A stretch of DNA of 23,273 bases, from the NCBI GenBank assembly GCA_025201865.1, contig MU602697.1, forward strand, positions 14,505 to 37,777, written 5' to 3'. Positions within the stretch are counted from its first letter, which is position 1. Each line of letters opens with the position of its first letter. The position numbers were made by a program, and so were the translations under genes. Under the pieces are notes generated by a model, which searched no databases, was not told where the DNA came from, and saw only the letters and a program-made list of their open reading frames with translations. This DNA comes from Ramicandelaber brevisporus (Eukaryota > Kickxellomycota > Ramicandelaberales > Ramicandelaberaceae). Shown here piece after piece: positions 1-8,972 of this stretch.

Positions 1-263
1 GCACACGAGTCAAGCGTGATATGGACAATGGTGCGTGGCACATCCATCAGCTGCATCTGCTGGTTGCAAGCGCAGATGACCTTGAATATCTCGGTCCACT
101 TGCCCTGGACAGAGGTGCCCTCGGCGTGGAGCTGGTACGTGATGCCGCTGGTCAGAAGGATCTTGTCAATCGGGGCCATGTACTTGGACACGTGGATGTC
201 GGATGTGCCAACGGGGACGATGCTGAAGAGCGCGGTGCAGTCGTGATTCTCGCTGTTGATCAT
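1..263 (-). CDS. ECM15: ECM15/UPF0045-like thiamine-binding family protein (3' end outside window)
   Basis: Translating the reverse strand from the ATG at 263-261 gives 87 codons that stay open to the window edge, so the C-terminus is missing. The protein starts MINSENHDCTALFSIVPVGT. It shows the signatures of the MTH1187/YkoF-like (UPF0045, thiamine_BP) fold: an 'IVPVGT' first beta strand, a helix ending in a 'LLTSG' turn, 'YQLHAEGTSVQGKW' (family pattern H-x-x-G-T-x-x-x-G-x-W), then a helix running into 'VPRTIVHITL'. Proteins of this family are small (about 100 aa), cytosolic and oligomeric. Some bind thiamine or its pyrimidine moiety. Yeast Ecm15 is the fungal member and its role is not well defined. 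The gene is divergent from the coiled-coil gene at 628. No in-frame ATG lies just upstream, which supports this start. Family assignment is fairly sure; ligand and role are not. Confidence 0.82.
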   Translation of the reverse strand, partial: MINSENHDCTALFSIVPVGTSDIHVSKYMAPIDKILLTSGITYQLHAEGTSVQGKWTEIFKVICACNQQMQLMDVPRTIVHITLDSC

Positions 264-627
264 TGATGATATGTGAGGTGAGGCTGTGTTGTTTTGCTGT
301 GCTTGGATGCAGTCGCGTGAATACCCCCAAAGAATGATGGAGGGCAGCATCGGCTCAGGATATAAGCACGATGTGTGATCGGGAAGTGGATGCTGCGGTG
401 CCACTAACCATCGGGCGAAGAAGGGGGCAGAAACAAGGAAATGGACGTCAATGAGCCCGAGTTTGCTGTAGAGATGTACTGAGTTTGCTCTAGATGTGTA
501 CTGTTCCGTATAGTTGATGCCATTGCATCTGTGCACTCATTCAATCCAACAACCATCACAAACCAAACCAAACCAAACCAAGTAAAAATAAGCAAACAAA
601 CAAACAGCGGCAGAAATCTGTGAAAAG
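264..627. promoter_or_regulatory. Divergent intergenic region (ECM15-like / coiled-coil gene)
   Basis: These 364 bp between two divergent starts must hold both promoters. A weak TATA-like TATAAG lies at 361 on the plus strand. The last 80 bp before the plus-strand ATG form an A/C-rich leader with a tandem AACCA-type pentamer repeat (about 560-581) followed by AAAC/CAAA runs. Such leaders are common in fungal 5'UTRs. I see no RNA gene or further ORF here. Confidence 0.5.
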
Positions 628-1269
628 ATGACGGCACCAGTACCACGATCTGTCACGCTGCTCGACGCCTTGACAAAGCAGAACAACGGCGCAGCAATTA
701 CAGCGACTCTGGCACCGAGACTGCCGCTGTTTGCACCAGGTCCACTAGCAGAAGCAGTCAGAAAGCAGCTCAAGCGACCAAGTGCGGAAGGGAAGAGCAA
801 GGATGACATCGAGGCAGAGATGAAGACATTGCGTAGTCAGATTGCCGAGGCTAAAGAGTCTCTACAGCAGCTGCAGTCAGCGACTGGTAATCAAGATACT
901 GGCAATGATGATAATGGCAGCGATGATGATGATAATGGTGGAAGATTGATGCGCGAGTTGGAGCTGATTGCTCAAAGGCTACAAGCGGACTGTGCAAAGC
1001 TACAACAATTGTATCGCTCAGACATGCAAATGTGGATTGAAAGAGGCGGCGAGCAGATGATGAGGCTAGACGATGGAACGAGCCGGCTGGATGCATCGGT
1101 CGTTGAAGGCACTCTCAGTGCAGCTCAACAGGTTCACGGCCAGCTCGGTGCAATTGACACATTGCTCTCCAACACATCTGCAATTAATGGCACCACATCT
1201 ACAGGCGATCCCAATGTGTACGCACAGTTGACACAGCTGGCTGACTCTCATTTAAAGTTAAGCAACTAA
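628..1269 (+). CDS. Unrecognised coiled-coil protein, 213 aa
   Basis: A single-exon ORF starts at the ATG at 628 (context AAAAG-ATG-A) and ends TAA at 1267-1269. I do not recognise the family. What can be seen: a short N-terminal segment with 'LFAPGPLAEAVRKQ', then a heptad-like helical stretch (about residues 55-87) rich in Glu, Lys and Leu. An Asp/Asn/Gly low-complexity spacer (about 88-105) follows, then a second long helix (about 106-150, 'LMRELELIAQRLQADCAKLQQLY'-type heptads) and a polar tail. There is no signal peptide or membrane segment. Two coiled coils around an acidic flexible spacer suggest a structural subunit of a larger complex, for example cytoskeletal or kinetochore, but this is only a guess. 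It lies upstream of COX4 in the same direction, with its own 258-bp downstream gap. The ORF is likely real because no other frame here competes and codon use is ordinary. Confidence 0.6.
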   Translation: MTAPVPRSVTLLDALTKQNNGAAITATLAPRLPLFAPGPLAEAVRKQLKRPSAEGKSKDDIEAEMKTLRSQIAEAKESLQQLQSATGNQDTGNDDNGSDDDDNGGRLMRELELIAQRLQADCAKLQQLYRSDMQMWIERGGEQMMRLDDGTSRLDASVVEGTLSAAQQVHGQLGAIDTLLSNTSAINGTTSTGDPNVYAQLTQLADSHLKLSN

Positions 1270-1284
1270 CTGGCCATCCTGCTA

Positions 1285-1311
1285 ACTAGCCAACGTGCCC
1301 ACTCGGCTAGT
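1285..1311. other. 7-bp inverted repeat, possible 3'-end hairpin
   Basis: ACTAGCC at 1285-1291 and GGCTAGT at 1305-1311 are perfect complements with a 13-nt loop, 16 nt after the stop codon of the coiled-coil gene. It could be a 3'UTR hairpin or chance; short stems of this kind are not strong evidence. The rest of 1270-1527 is the COX4 promoter/leader, ending in a CA- and CT-rich tract before the ATG. No gene is seen in it. Confidence 0.25.
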
Positions 1312-1527
1312 ACTCATTGCGAGCAGTCCTGCTTCAAACGAGCGAATTTCGATGTAAATTTTGAGGGAATTAATTTCAACGGCAGCATGAGCTTCCGTTC
1401 CGACGGCGATAGAGATCGACTGCCTTCACGCAGACATCACGCACACACACAACCGCTTCGCTTCATTCCCCTCTTCTTTATTGCTGAAACACATACATAA
1501 CCCTTTTTCACTCTCACCTCTTTGAAG

Positions 1528-2367
1528 ATGCTGTTCCAAGTTGCGCGTCGTTTTGTGCCCACTGTTGCCGCTCGTGCTATCCCAGCGCGTTCCGCCACCG
1601 CCTTTGTTGCTCCAGCTCGTGCTTTCTCGGCTGCCGCTGTTCGTTACTCAGGTATGTTACAACAACGACGATGACCAGATACGACGCGACTCGATTGTCT
1701 GCCAAAAGCGATGGGCTGCAGTTCTCGTCGACTACCGTATCGTTAATGCTTGCGGATGAACGAGCGATCGGCTTCATTGCCGTCTCAACCGGCACAGTAG
1801 ATCCACGTTCTCCTCCAGCAACAGCCAAACTTTATTTTTTTGCTCTGAGGCGACGATTGAATATATCGGCATGATTGATATCCGACATTGCCAGCATCTT
1901 AGACGCGAGTACTGACATCTATTCCCTTTCTATCCATTCTTTTTTTATTTCTTTGCTCGCATTTGTTACTGTTATCTCTTTCGTGTCTTGATTGTGCAAT
2001 AGCTGACCACCACAACAAGGAGCCAGAGATCCTTCAGGGTCCAGGTACCGCCGACAGCAACCACATTCCATCCAACTTTGATCAGGCCACTGGTCTCGAG
2101 CGTTACGAAATGATGGCCGAGCTCGAGGGCCGCAAGCCATGGGATATTGACCCAATCGTCCCAGCCAAGATTGGCACTGCCAAGGAGCCCATCGTTGTTG
2201 AGTCCGTTGATGACTTCCGTCTGATTGGATGCTCTGGCTTCCCAGCCGAGTCTCACGACTTGATCTGGATCCGCGTCCAGCAGCAGAAGGATGTTGACCG
2301 CTGTCCAGAGTGCGGCTGCGCCTTCCAGCTCAAGTATGTTGGCGAGGAGCATGCCCACCACCACTAA
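1528..2367 (+). CDS. COX4: Cytochrome c oxidase subunit Vb (yeast Cox4), two exons
   Basis: The CDS is join(1528..1651, 2003..2367): 489 nt, 162 aa. Exon 1 encodes MLFQVARRFVPT..., an Arg/Ala-rich amphipathic mitochondrial presequence without acidic residues. Exon 2 encodes the mature domain. It contains 'LERYEMMAELEG', 'PWDIDPI' and the zinc site of this family: C118 in 'LIGCSG', H126 in 'ESHDLIW', and C142/C145 in 'RCPECGC'. The C-terminus is 'QLKYVGEEHAHHH'. Subunit Vb/Cox4 is a nuclear-encoded, matrix-facing zinc subunit of respiratory complex IV, needed for assembly. Splicing joins G (1651) to CT (2003) to make Ala42 and restores a single frame, which confirms the intron. The start is the only ATG giving a presequence in frame. 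The gene converges on the Erj5-like gene with 94 bp between stop codons. Identification is strong. Confidence 0.93.
1652..2002 (+). other. Spliceosomal intron of COX4 (351 nt)
   Basis: The donor is G|GTATGT at 1652 and the acceptor is TGCAATAG ending at 2002. A TACTGAC branch-point candidate sits at 1910-1916, followed by a long pyrimidine tract. That is about 87 nt from the acceptor, so a nearer TTGAT at about 1988-1992 is an alternative. The intron is phase 1 and interrupts the reading frame with stops, so it must be removed. It separates the mitochondrial presequence exon from the mature domain. Confidence 0.9.
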
Positions 2368-2461
2368 AAAGCACCCCTTTCCTTTCCTTACATACAAAAA
2401 ACAACAAAATTGAATGATTTCAAAAGAAAAAGAAAACAAAGAATGTCCTAAGTAAGGATAG
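2368..2461. terminator. Compact convergent 3'-end region (COX4 / ERJ5-like)
   Basis: Only 94 bp separate the two stop codons. The segment is A-rich on the plus strand (CATACAAAAAACAACAAAATTGAATG), consistent with 3'-end formation signals for both transcripts. Overlap of the two 3'UTRs is likely. No canonical AATAAA is present. Confidence 0.45.
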
Positions 2462-3478
2462 TTATTCTTTTGATGCCTCAACGGTGTCATCAGCCTTGAC
2501 AGTTGACACCTCTTTGCGAGATTTGACGATGGCAATGACAGGGGCAACCAGCTTAACAATCAAGGCATCCTTCTCCAGAGTAGGCCTGCGAACAACAAAC
2601 GGATTGATGCGGCCGCTATCTGGAATGTATTCGCCATCTTCGTCAGACTGAAGAGCCTTCTGTTCTTCAAGCTTGATGAGAGCAGCCTCGGCAGTTTGAG
2701 CGTCAATTCCAAGAGCCTCGGCAGCATTCGCAATTGCCAAATCAGACACCTTGACTGGCGCTGGCTCAGCGACATTGGCTTCCTGTTGACCACCTTTGCT
2801 GGCTTTTGCCTCCAGACGAGCGGCGCGACGACGAGCAGTGCGCGATGGGCCAGCAGCGCCAGCAGCTGAGGAAGTTGGAGTTACACTGGGCGAGCCGCTG
2901 ACACCAGCCGCACGAACCGCTGCCAGAACTGGTCCCAAAACGACACGGATGCTCTGCTGAGCACGCCAGTATCCAACCCACGCCAGCAAGTATTGCACTC
3001 CAGACACAAACACCAGCAAACCTGTGGCCGCCGTTCCAAATCCAGGACGCCAGCGGGAATAGTAGTAACGGCCATCGCGCCAAACCGGAACGCCATTTCT
3101 CATAAAGAAGTTGTAGCGCTCACGCTTTGTTGGATCACGCAGAATCTTGTGAATGGCATCCAATGTATTGTACAGCACTCTAGTCTCTTCAGATGGATTC
3201 TTGTCAGGATGATGTGTACGTGCCAACTTCTTGAATGCGCGGGCTAGTTCACGATCGTCGGCCGATGCAGATACACCGAGAATATCGTAAAACGTGGTGG
3301 ATGCCTTGGCCTCGGGGATGATTGAAGCGGGGAATGATGTCTTTTTGATACCGTCAACGAGATCAAAGATTTCGTAGTCGAGATCGTCCCATGCGCGAAC
3401 CGCCGAGCTGAAGAGCGTAATCAGCGCGATAATGGTCGACACAAACAGCAGCGACCGAGCCAACGACACTGCCTTCAT
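2462..3478 (-). CDS. ERJ5: ER-membrane DnaJ protein, Erj5-like
   Basis: 338 aa from the ATG at 3478-3476. Domains in order: an N-terminal hydrophobic signal/anchor (residues 1-29, ending 'SSAVRAW'); a luminal segment; a J domain (about 62-124) with 'TTFYDILGVS' and the Hsp70-activating HPD at 90-92 in 'THHPDKNP'; a conserved post-J block 'GVPVWRDGRYYYSRWRPGFG' (about 129-148), typical of Erj5/DNAJC-type ER proteins; a transmembrane helix (about 149-171); and an Ala/Ser-rich basic cytosolic tail with an 'ARRRAARLEAK'-type stretch. Family knowledge: Erj5 is a co-chaperone that recruits Kar2/BiP in the ER lumen. The sequence supports a luminal J domain with the tail in the cytosol. No ER-retention tetrapeptide is seen, and none is expected for a membrane-anchored form. 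It is divergent from the RhoGAP gene. No unfolded-protein response element could be identified with confidence. Confidence 0.85.
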   Translation of the reverse strand: MKAVSLARSLLFVSTIIALITLFSSAVRAWDDLDYEIFDLVDGIKKTSFPASIIPEAKASTTFYDILGVSASADDRELARAFKKLARTHHPDKNPSEETRVLYNTLDAIHKILRDPTKRERYNFFMRNGVPVWRDGRYYYSRWRPGFGTAATGLLVFVSGVQYLLAWVGYWRAQQSIRVVLGPVLAAVRAAGVSGSPSVTPTSSAAGAAGPSRTARRRAARLEAKASKGGQQEANVAEPAPVKVSDLAIANAAEALGIDAQTAEAALIKLEEQKALQSDEDGEYIPDSGRINPFVVRRPTLEKDALIVKLVAPVIAIVKSRKEVSTVKADDTVEASKE

Positions 3479-3734
3479 TCTGTTCTGTAAGACTGTGAGT
3501 GCAATCGAGTTGGAGCGTGTGTGCGTGTGTGCGTGCTTGTGTGTGTTTTTTTTTCTTTTCTTCTTTTTCTCTTCTTCTCTGTGTGTCTGAGCAAGAGAGA
3601 TTGAGTGCCAGCAAATCCGGGAGCACTCAACCTTTGAGTTCCTGTGTCATTTTGATGGTTTTTGATATCCACAACCATCGTCACGCGGCAGCAACAAGAT
3701 ATATCTTTTTTCTTTAAAGACAGCCATTGACATC

Positions 3735-3743
3735 TATAAAAGG
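3735..3743 (+). promoter_or_regulatory. TATA box, probably for the Bem3-like gene
   Basis: TATAAAAGG on the plus strand, about 590 bp upstream of the RhoGAP ATG. It would place transcription start near 3765 and imply a leader of some 560 nt before splicing. No matching minus-strand element was found for ERJ5. Confidence 0.5.
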
Positions 3744-4203
3744 TGGAGAAGAAGTATGCAGTGCAAATCAATGCCAGAAATAGAGTGGGTGCGCCGCAGT
3801 ACATCACTTTGGAGCAGCATGCAATGTCTGTATTCTTTATAGTGCATTTGCTGTGTCTGTGTTTGTGCTGCTGTGACTGACTGGCTGGCTGATTTGAAGC
3901 AGGGTTCACTGTCTACCTTTCGTGCCCTAACTCTTCTAAATAAAGCCTTCCCCCCATAAAGAGGACACAAGTAGACAGACTGACACCCACATCCTTTTTG
4001 CGCACTGTTTATCTCTCTATCTCTCCATCTCCATCCATCCATCCATATTTCTTTCTTTGAAAGCACATCTTGGCGGTCATCTACTATTACTCCTTCTCTT
4101 TGCCTTCACTCACTGGTGAATTCCTCTCATTATCTTTTTCTCGCCTTTTGCTTCTTTCCGCTTCTTTCCTTTCCTTTCCTTTCTTTGGCACTGTGTTTGT
4201 TAG

Positions 4204-4325
4204 GTACATCTGCTGTTGCTGTGCTCTTCATCTTTGTCAGGAACGCCCTTCGCAGTTTCAACCCTCTTTTTGTGTTTTGTTTCTGTTTCTGTGTTTTTTT
4301 TTTCACTTTCATCTTGATTACACAG
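4204..4325 (+). other. Candidate 5'UTR intron of the Bem3-like gene
   Basis: A possible donor AG|GTACAT lies at 4204 and a strong acceptor ATTACACAG ends at 4325. The acceptor is preceded by a pyrimidine tract of about 60 nt and sits 2 nt before the ATG at 4328. The acceptor is convincing; the donor choice is tentative. Another donor candidate (CTG|GTGAAT) lies near 4115. Confidence 0.4.
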
Positions 4326-4327
4326 TG

Positions 4328-4618
4328 ATGGCGACTATAGTTAGCGGAAGTCGAGTTCGTGCAGAGACATTGCCTCTTCGTGATACAGATGCCATCAGTA
4401 GTAAGACTGTGAGCAGCACGACAACAACAGCTACAACTACTACTACAACTACAAATACAGCTACAGCTACAACTGGCGATAATCGACCTGTCGAAGTAGC
4501 TGGTTTGGCTGCTGCAGCTTACTTGGCTGAAGGACACGAATATTATCTCAACGATACAAATCCAGCTGCCCTGGCGGCTGCTCAATATGGATATGGATAT
4601 GACCCACTGCAGTACAAT

Positions 4619-4663
<45 letters not shown>

Positions 4664-7600
4664 GCAGTAGATGGATATAGTCAGATGGGAATATTAGCAT
4701 TAAGAGAATATGACATGTTAGTTAGAATGGTAATGACATTGGAAGCAGGGTTGGTTCGGAGTAGTCAGCTGCAGTCAGACCACGAGTATGTGAGTACAGT
4801 TGCAATGCATCGATATGAATTTGACTCTTTAACCATTGAATTACAGCAGTTGGGAATATTACCATTAACTAACCAACATCAGTACCAATATCAATATCAG
4901 CATGAGTATCAGCATCAATATCAACAGCCTACTATTCATACACAGGGATTATTGAACGATACTGCTGATATGCCTCAGACAGCTACAGAAAGTACAACTG
5001 ATCTTCAACTTCATGAAGACGATGCAGAGAGCATAGAAAGTGACGATGAACATGACGAAATAGAGTTTAAAACCAATGCGGCAGCAGTTAATAATGATAA
5101 TGGTAATGGTAGATCTGAACAGACTGTTGTACCAGTGCGGCAGATGGCAGCAAGTACACTGCAACTGCCGCAGACTGATTCTAGTCCGAAGATTAATGTT
5201 GTATTAAACCGCAGTAATAATAGTAGTAAATTTGGAACTCATCCACCTGTGCTGTTTGATTCAATTGCACCGCGCGGGTCATCATTGCATCCGGATCAAT
5301 CAGAGCCTATTCGGCCAGCTGTAAAGTCTAAATCACAGCGTAGATCAGCATCAGCAGACGAGTTGCTAAAATCACCAATGGCTCACGATTTTATCCGTTC
5401 AATTGCAGACAATCCATCGCCACAACAGCCATCTTCAATGCAGCATCAGAGATATCCGCAGCCTTTGCCAGTTAATAGAAATAGTGGTCCAGTATTGGCA
5501 CTCACAGCACCTCAGCCTTACATTCCAAGCACCAAGATTGCAGGTACTTATCCATTGAAGCAGCTGCGAGGCACATTGGTTACAGTGATCAAGTCAGATA
5601 TTGTCCCAATGCCTCAAGGCACTCCTCCTCTGGCTATCTTTACAGTGCAAATATCCAAACAGTATAAAGTTAAAGGAGAGCCCGCAGTTGCTGTATCAAA
5701 TCCTTCACAGCAGGCACAACAGACACAACAGACACAGCAATCACAGCAATCTTCATCATCAACAGCAGCAGAGTCTTCAACAACAGTTCATTTGTGGCAG
5801 GTTCGCAAGACATTAAAGCAAGTTGAAGATATGGACATTTTACTGCGCAATATTGTTAATAACACTCAGCCGATCATTCAGTTGCCTCCATATCCTGCAT
5901 TTAATGCTATTTCACTTGATAGAACATTAAAGGCACACGCTAAACACCAACAGGATTTGTACGCAGCTTACATGAAGTCATTACTGGCTATATTCCAGAA
6001 GCACTCGAATCATCCAGCCAAAGCAAAATTGTGTGGATTTTTATCAACAGATTGCATTCCTCCAGTCCAGCCAGTGAAGCCAGTCCATGTATCAAACTAC
6101 ATGTATGGAAGAACCTCTGGTGAGAAGCTATACGAACAGAAGTTCTATTCACTATCCAGTCTAACCAATAGTATATCTGTCTATGATACTGAAGGTGGCC
6201 AGTTATTATACAGTTTGAAAATGATTGGCTCTAAAGTGCAGGCTTGCAGCAATGAAACCGATGTGAAGCTTGCAAAGACTATTAAATCACTAATGGAAAT
6301 GTACCATCCGCCATCTTCTGATCCAATTGAGGTTAAAGTGTTTGCATTTACATTTTTGCAAGACAGTGGAGGCAATAACTACAGCAAACATTACATGCTA
6401 GCAGAGAGCGAGGAATCGCGTAATAGATGGCTAGATGCTATTAAATTATGCCAGCAGTTGATGGATATTCGCACTCAGCAAGATTTGCCTGCATTGCCTG
6501 CACCGAGAATTACGCAGAATCAGCCTCCTATAGAGACAACTACAACTACAACTACTACAACTACAGCTACAGGTACAGCACTCACAACAGCTACAACAGC
6601 TAGTACAAATACAGCTGGTCAACCAACCAAATTACAGCCATCAGCCATCACCTCTCCCACAGTTGTTCCTTCAACAGGCACCAATGACAAGCTATCCACT
6701 GCGAATATGGACGCTGTACGAGACGCATTCTCACCAACCATTCGTGCGGAATATGATCCTGTTTTGGCTGAGAACACTCCTCTAGTTACATCTGATCCAC
6801 TTCGGTCAAGGAAGTCTGAACAAACCACAAGTAGCAACAACAACAATAGATCAGGTGGTGGTGGCGGTATCGCTAGATTAATAAGACGCATTCCTGGTGG
6901 CGGCGGCAGTGGCGGCAGCAACAGTGAAAACACAAGTGGCACTTCAGGTGGAGAATCATCATCATCATCGTCGGCCTCTCGTGGCCATCGATCGGCGATG
7001 CAAGCAGTGTTTGGATTGGCGTTGGAGAAGGCGGTGGAATTGACACGTGTGCGTGACGGATATGATTTGCCGGCAGTTGTGTATCGCTGCATTGAGTATT
7101 TGGATTCATCTGGTGCTGTTTATGAGCGTGGTCTGTATCGCGTGTCTGGCAGCACATCAGCAGTGAATTCGCTCATAGCAAAGTTCAACAAGAATCGCGA
7201 CTACAACATATTGGCCATTCATGGCGGTAATTCAAGCAGCTCTTCATCTACGAACACAGCAGTTGCAGCAGCAACCAGCACAGGCGGCTCGAGCGGTAAG
7301 CTGGATGTCCATATTGTGGCAAGTGCACTCAAGGCGTATCTTCGAACGCTACCTGAGAATATTCTGATGCCTGGATTAGCCCCAATGTTCAACCGTGCCA
7401 TCAGTTTACCAACACGGGAAGAATGCCTCAACACTGTGGCACACTCTCTCCAACTGTTACCAATGGCTAACTATACACTCTTGCGGGCACTGATTGCTCA
7501 TTTGATTAGAGTGGTTCGACATCATAAAATCAATGGAATGACATTGCAGAACATTGGCATTGTGTTTGGTCCAACTCTGATGATCAACTTGTCAGTGTTT

Positions 7601-8545
7601 GTGTTGTTTGTAGAGGAATTTGAAGTGTTGTTTGCACTGGATAGTAAAGGCCACAGAATGGTTTATGAAGATAGCGATGGTCCAATCCACAAGTCACCAA
7701 AGACACTTCCAATCACATCGACAACATCCGCATCCGCATCTGTATCAAGGCAACTTCAGCAGTCACCACAGTCACCACAGTCGCCACAGTCACCACAGCA
7801 CCAACAGTATCAGCAACACGCACCAGTGCCTCCCGCCAAGCCGCCGGCGCAAAATCCACGCCTTGCCAACTTGGCCCAGTCAGAGTCACCGCAGTCATCA
7901 TTGGATTGGAGATATGGAGGCACTCCAGACATCCAGCAGCAGCAACTGCGACATGACATTGGTTCTCATAAGATACAGCTTGCTATGGTAGCCAGAGCGC
8001 CTACACAACCACGAAATGGGAACATTGACAATGGCTGGGATGACATTTCGAGCCACGATGACAGCACTGCCGATGCTGATTTAGCCAGACGACCACGGAA
8101 CATCTACGGCATGCCTGAGGAGTTTATGCATTTGGACACTGCTGGCGGCGAGACTGAATACGCTGAAGGTGTCGAAGTTGTGGAAGAACCCGTTGATGGT
8201 GACGGTGATGATGACGATGACGATGATGAACAAATCGAATTTGTTGATCAAAGATCCAATCCACAACTGCTCAATGCAATTCCAATGTCACCACCTCAAT
8301 CTGCAATATCGGCGCATCAATACGTTCAGGCCATTTACGGCGGCGCAATTCCACCGTCGACCATCTATCAACAGCATGCTGGTTCATTGGCAAGTCTGCA
8401 TTCCATCAACGTCTCGCCACTGTCATTGCGGCCTGGTCAAGCACAAGCTGTTGCTCATAACATGATGCCGCAGCAACATAAACAACCGCAGCAGCAGCAG
8501 CAGCAGCAACAACAGCACCAGCACCTGCACCAGCACCTGCAATAG
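4328..8545 (+). CDS. BEM3: PX-PH-RhoGAP protein, Bem3-like Cdc42/Rho GTPase-activating protein
   Basis: 1405 aa, single exon, from the first ATG of the open frame. Order: Thr-rich and poly-Gln N-terminus (15 Gln at about residues 98-112) with further disordered Gln/Ser stretches; PX domain (about 406-577, containing a Gln/Ser-rich insertion); PH domain (about 590-712, ending with the typical 'SRNRWLDAIK' helix); second Thr-rich linker; Gly/Ser linker; RhoGAP domain (about 894-1104). The GAP has the arginine finger R938 in 'RGLYRVSGS', 'LKAYLRTLPENI' and 'NIGIVFGPTL', so it should be active. The tail carries SPQ repeats, a proline-rich 'PVPPAKPP', an acidic run (about 1291-1304) and a Gln/His-rich end. 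PX-PH-RhoGAP is the Bem3 layout: membrane-recruited GAP for Cdc42 in polarity establishment. The PX and GAP domains both carry low-complexity insertions. Third codon positions are A/T-richer than in COX4 or the SOD gene, suggesting modest expression. Confidence 0.85.
4619..4663 (+). repeat. CAACAG hexanucleotide microsatellite encoding poly-Gln
   Basis: Seven CAACAG units plus CAA encode 15 glutamines in the N-terminal disordered part of the Bem3-like protein. The strict CAA/CAG alternation points to expansion by a 6-bp unit rather than pure CAG slippage. A second, mostly CAG tract lies near the 3' end of the same gene (about 8488-8520). Confidence 0.85.
7759..7798 (+). repeat. SPQ-encoding tandem repeat in the Bem3-like C-terminus
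   Basis: Near-identical 9-nt units (TCACCACAG, one with TCGCCACAG) encode four Ser-Pro-Gln triplets. They follow the RhoGAP domain and could offer proline-directed kinase sites (S-P). Function is not known. Confidence 0.7.
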
Positions 8546-8972
8546 TAACGATGACGGCACGGACCTTCGATATCATTAATATGCGCTTATACCACACACA
8601 CTCTCTCTCTTAACCACGTGTAGTCTATTACTCGACTTTTAATTCGTCAACTTTAGCCCCCGTTTTGAATACTATAGCTCATTTTTTCCACGCGATTTGT
8701 CATTTTGGTACGCATATTCACAACTCCGAAATAAAAAAGCGACTCTGGAAGTCGTACTGTGTCCGTGTAACATGCCGTAAGAAGGCATGAGGATCGCACA
8801 AGTCCGTTCAGAGTCCGATGCATTCGATTCCACAATCTTGCTCTCTTGCTCCACAACTCGTCACCCTCGTCACCCCTCCCCCACACATCTTTGCTCTCGT
8901 CTTCCCCTCTTGTTGTCTTGTCCTTTACCTGCCTGCTTGTCCCTTACCTGTCTGCTTATCCTATTCTCTCAT
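8546..8972. promoter_or_regulatory. Intergenic region between RhoGAP and PNGase A-like genes
   Basis: The first half is the 3' end of the RhoGAP transcript, with an AATAAA at 8730-8735 as a polyadenylation-signal candidate. The second half (about 8835-8970) is a CT-rich leader before the amidase ATG at 8973. The amidase frame is open upstream to an ATG at 8787, but the encoded extension has leader-like composition. No other gene is seen. Confidence 0.5.

Larger units (their letters stand above)
3479..4327. promoter_or_regulatory. Divergent promoter and long leader of the Bem3-like gene
   Basis: This is the 849-bp region between the ERJ5-like and RhoGAP start codons. Next to ERJ5 it holds a GT-rich tract (3515-3548) and a T/C-rich tract. 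A good TATA box (TATAAAAGG) lies at 3735-3743 on the plus strand. From about 4010 to 4320 the plus strand is strongly pyrimidine-rich, with ATCC repeats at about 4027-4048, as in fungal leaders. The reading frame of the RhoGAP gene is open back to about 4070, but there is no ATG before 4328 and the translated composition (runs of Phe, Leu, Cys) is that of untranslated CT-rich DNA. Confidence 0.55.

Noticed and set aside
4070-4327. Extension of the Bem3-like ORF to 4070
   Set aside because: It begins with TTG, has no ATG, reads as Phe/Leu/Cys-rich translation of a pyrimidine tract and contains a strong splice acceptor.
4619-4663. CAACAG array as a CRISPR-like repeat
   Set aside because: Pure in-frame microsatellite without spacers, in a eukaryotic coding sequence.
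8787-8972. N-terminal extension of the PNGase A-like protein from the ATG at 8787
   Set aside because: The 62 extra residues have CT-rich leader composition and would bury a clean signal peptide that begins at 8973.
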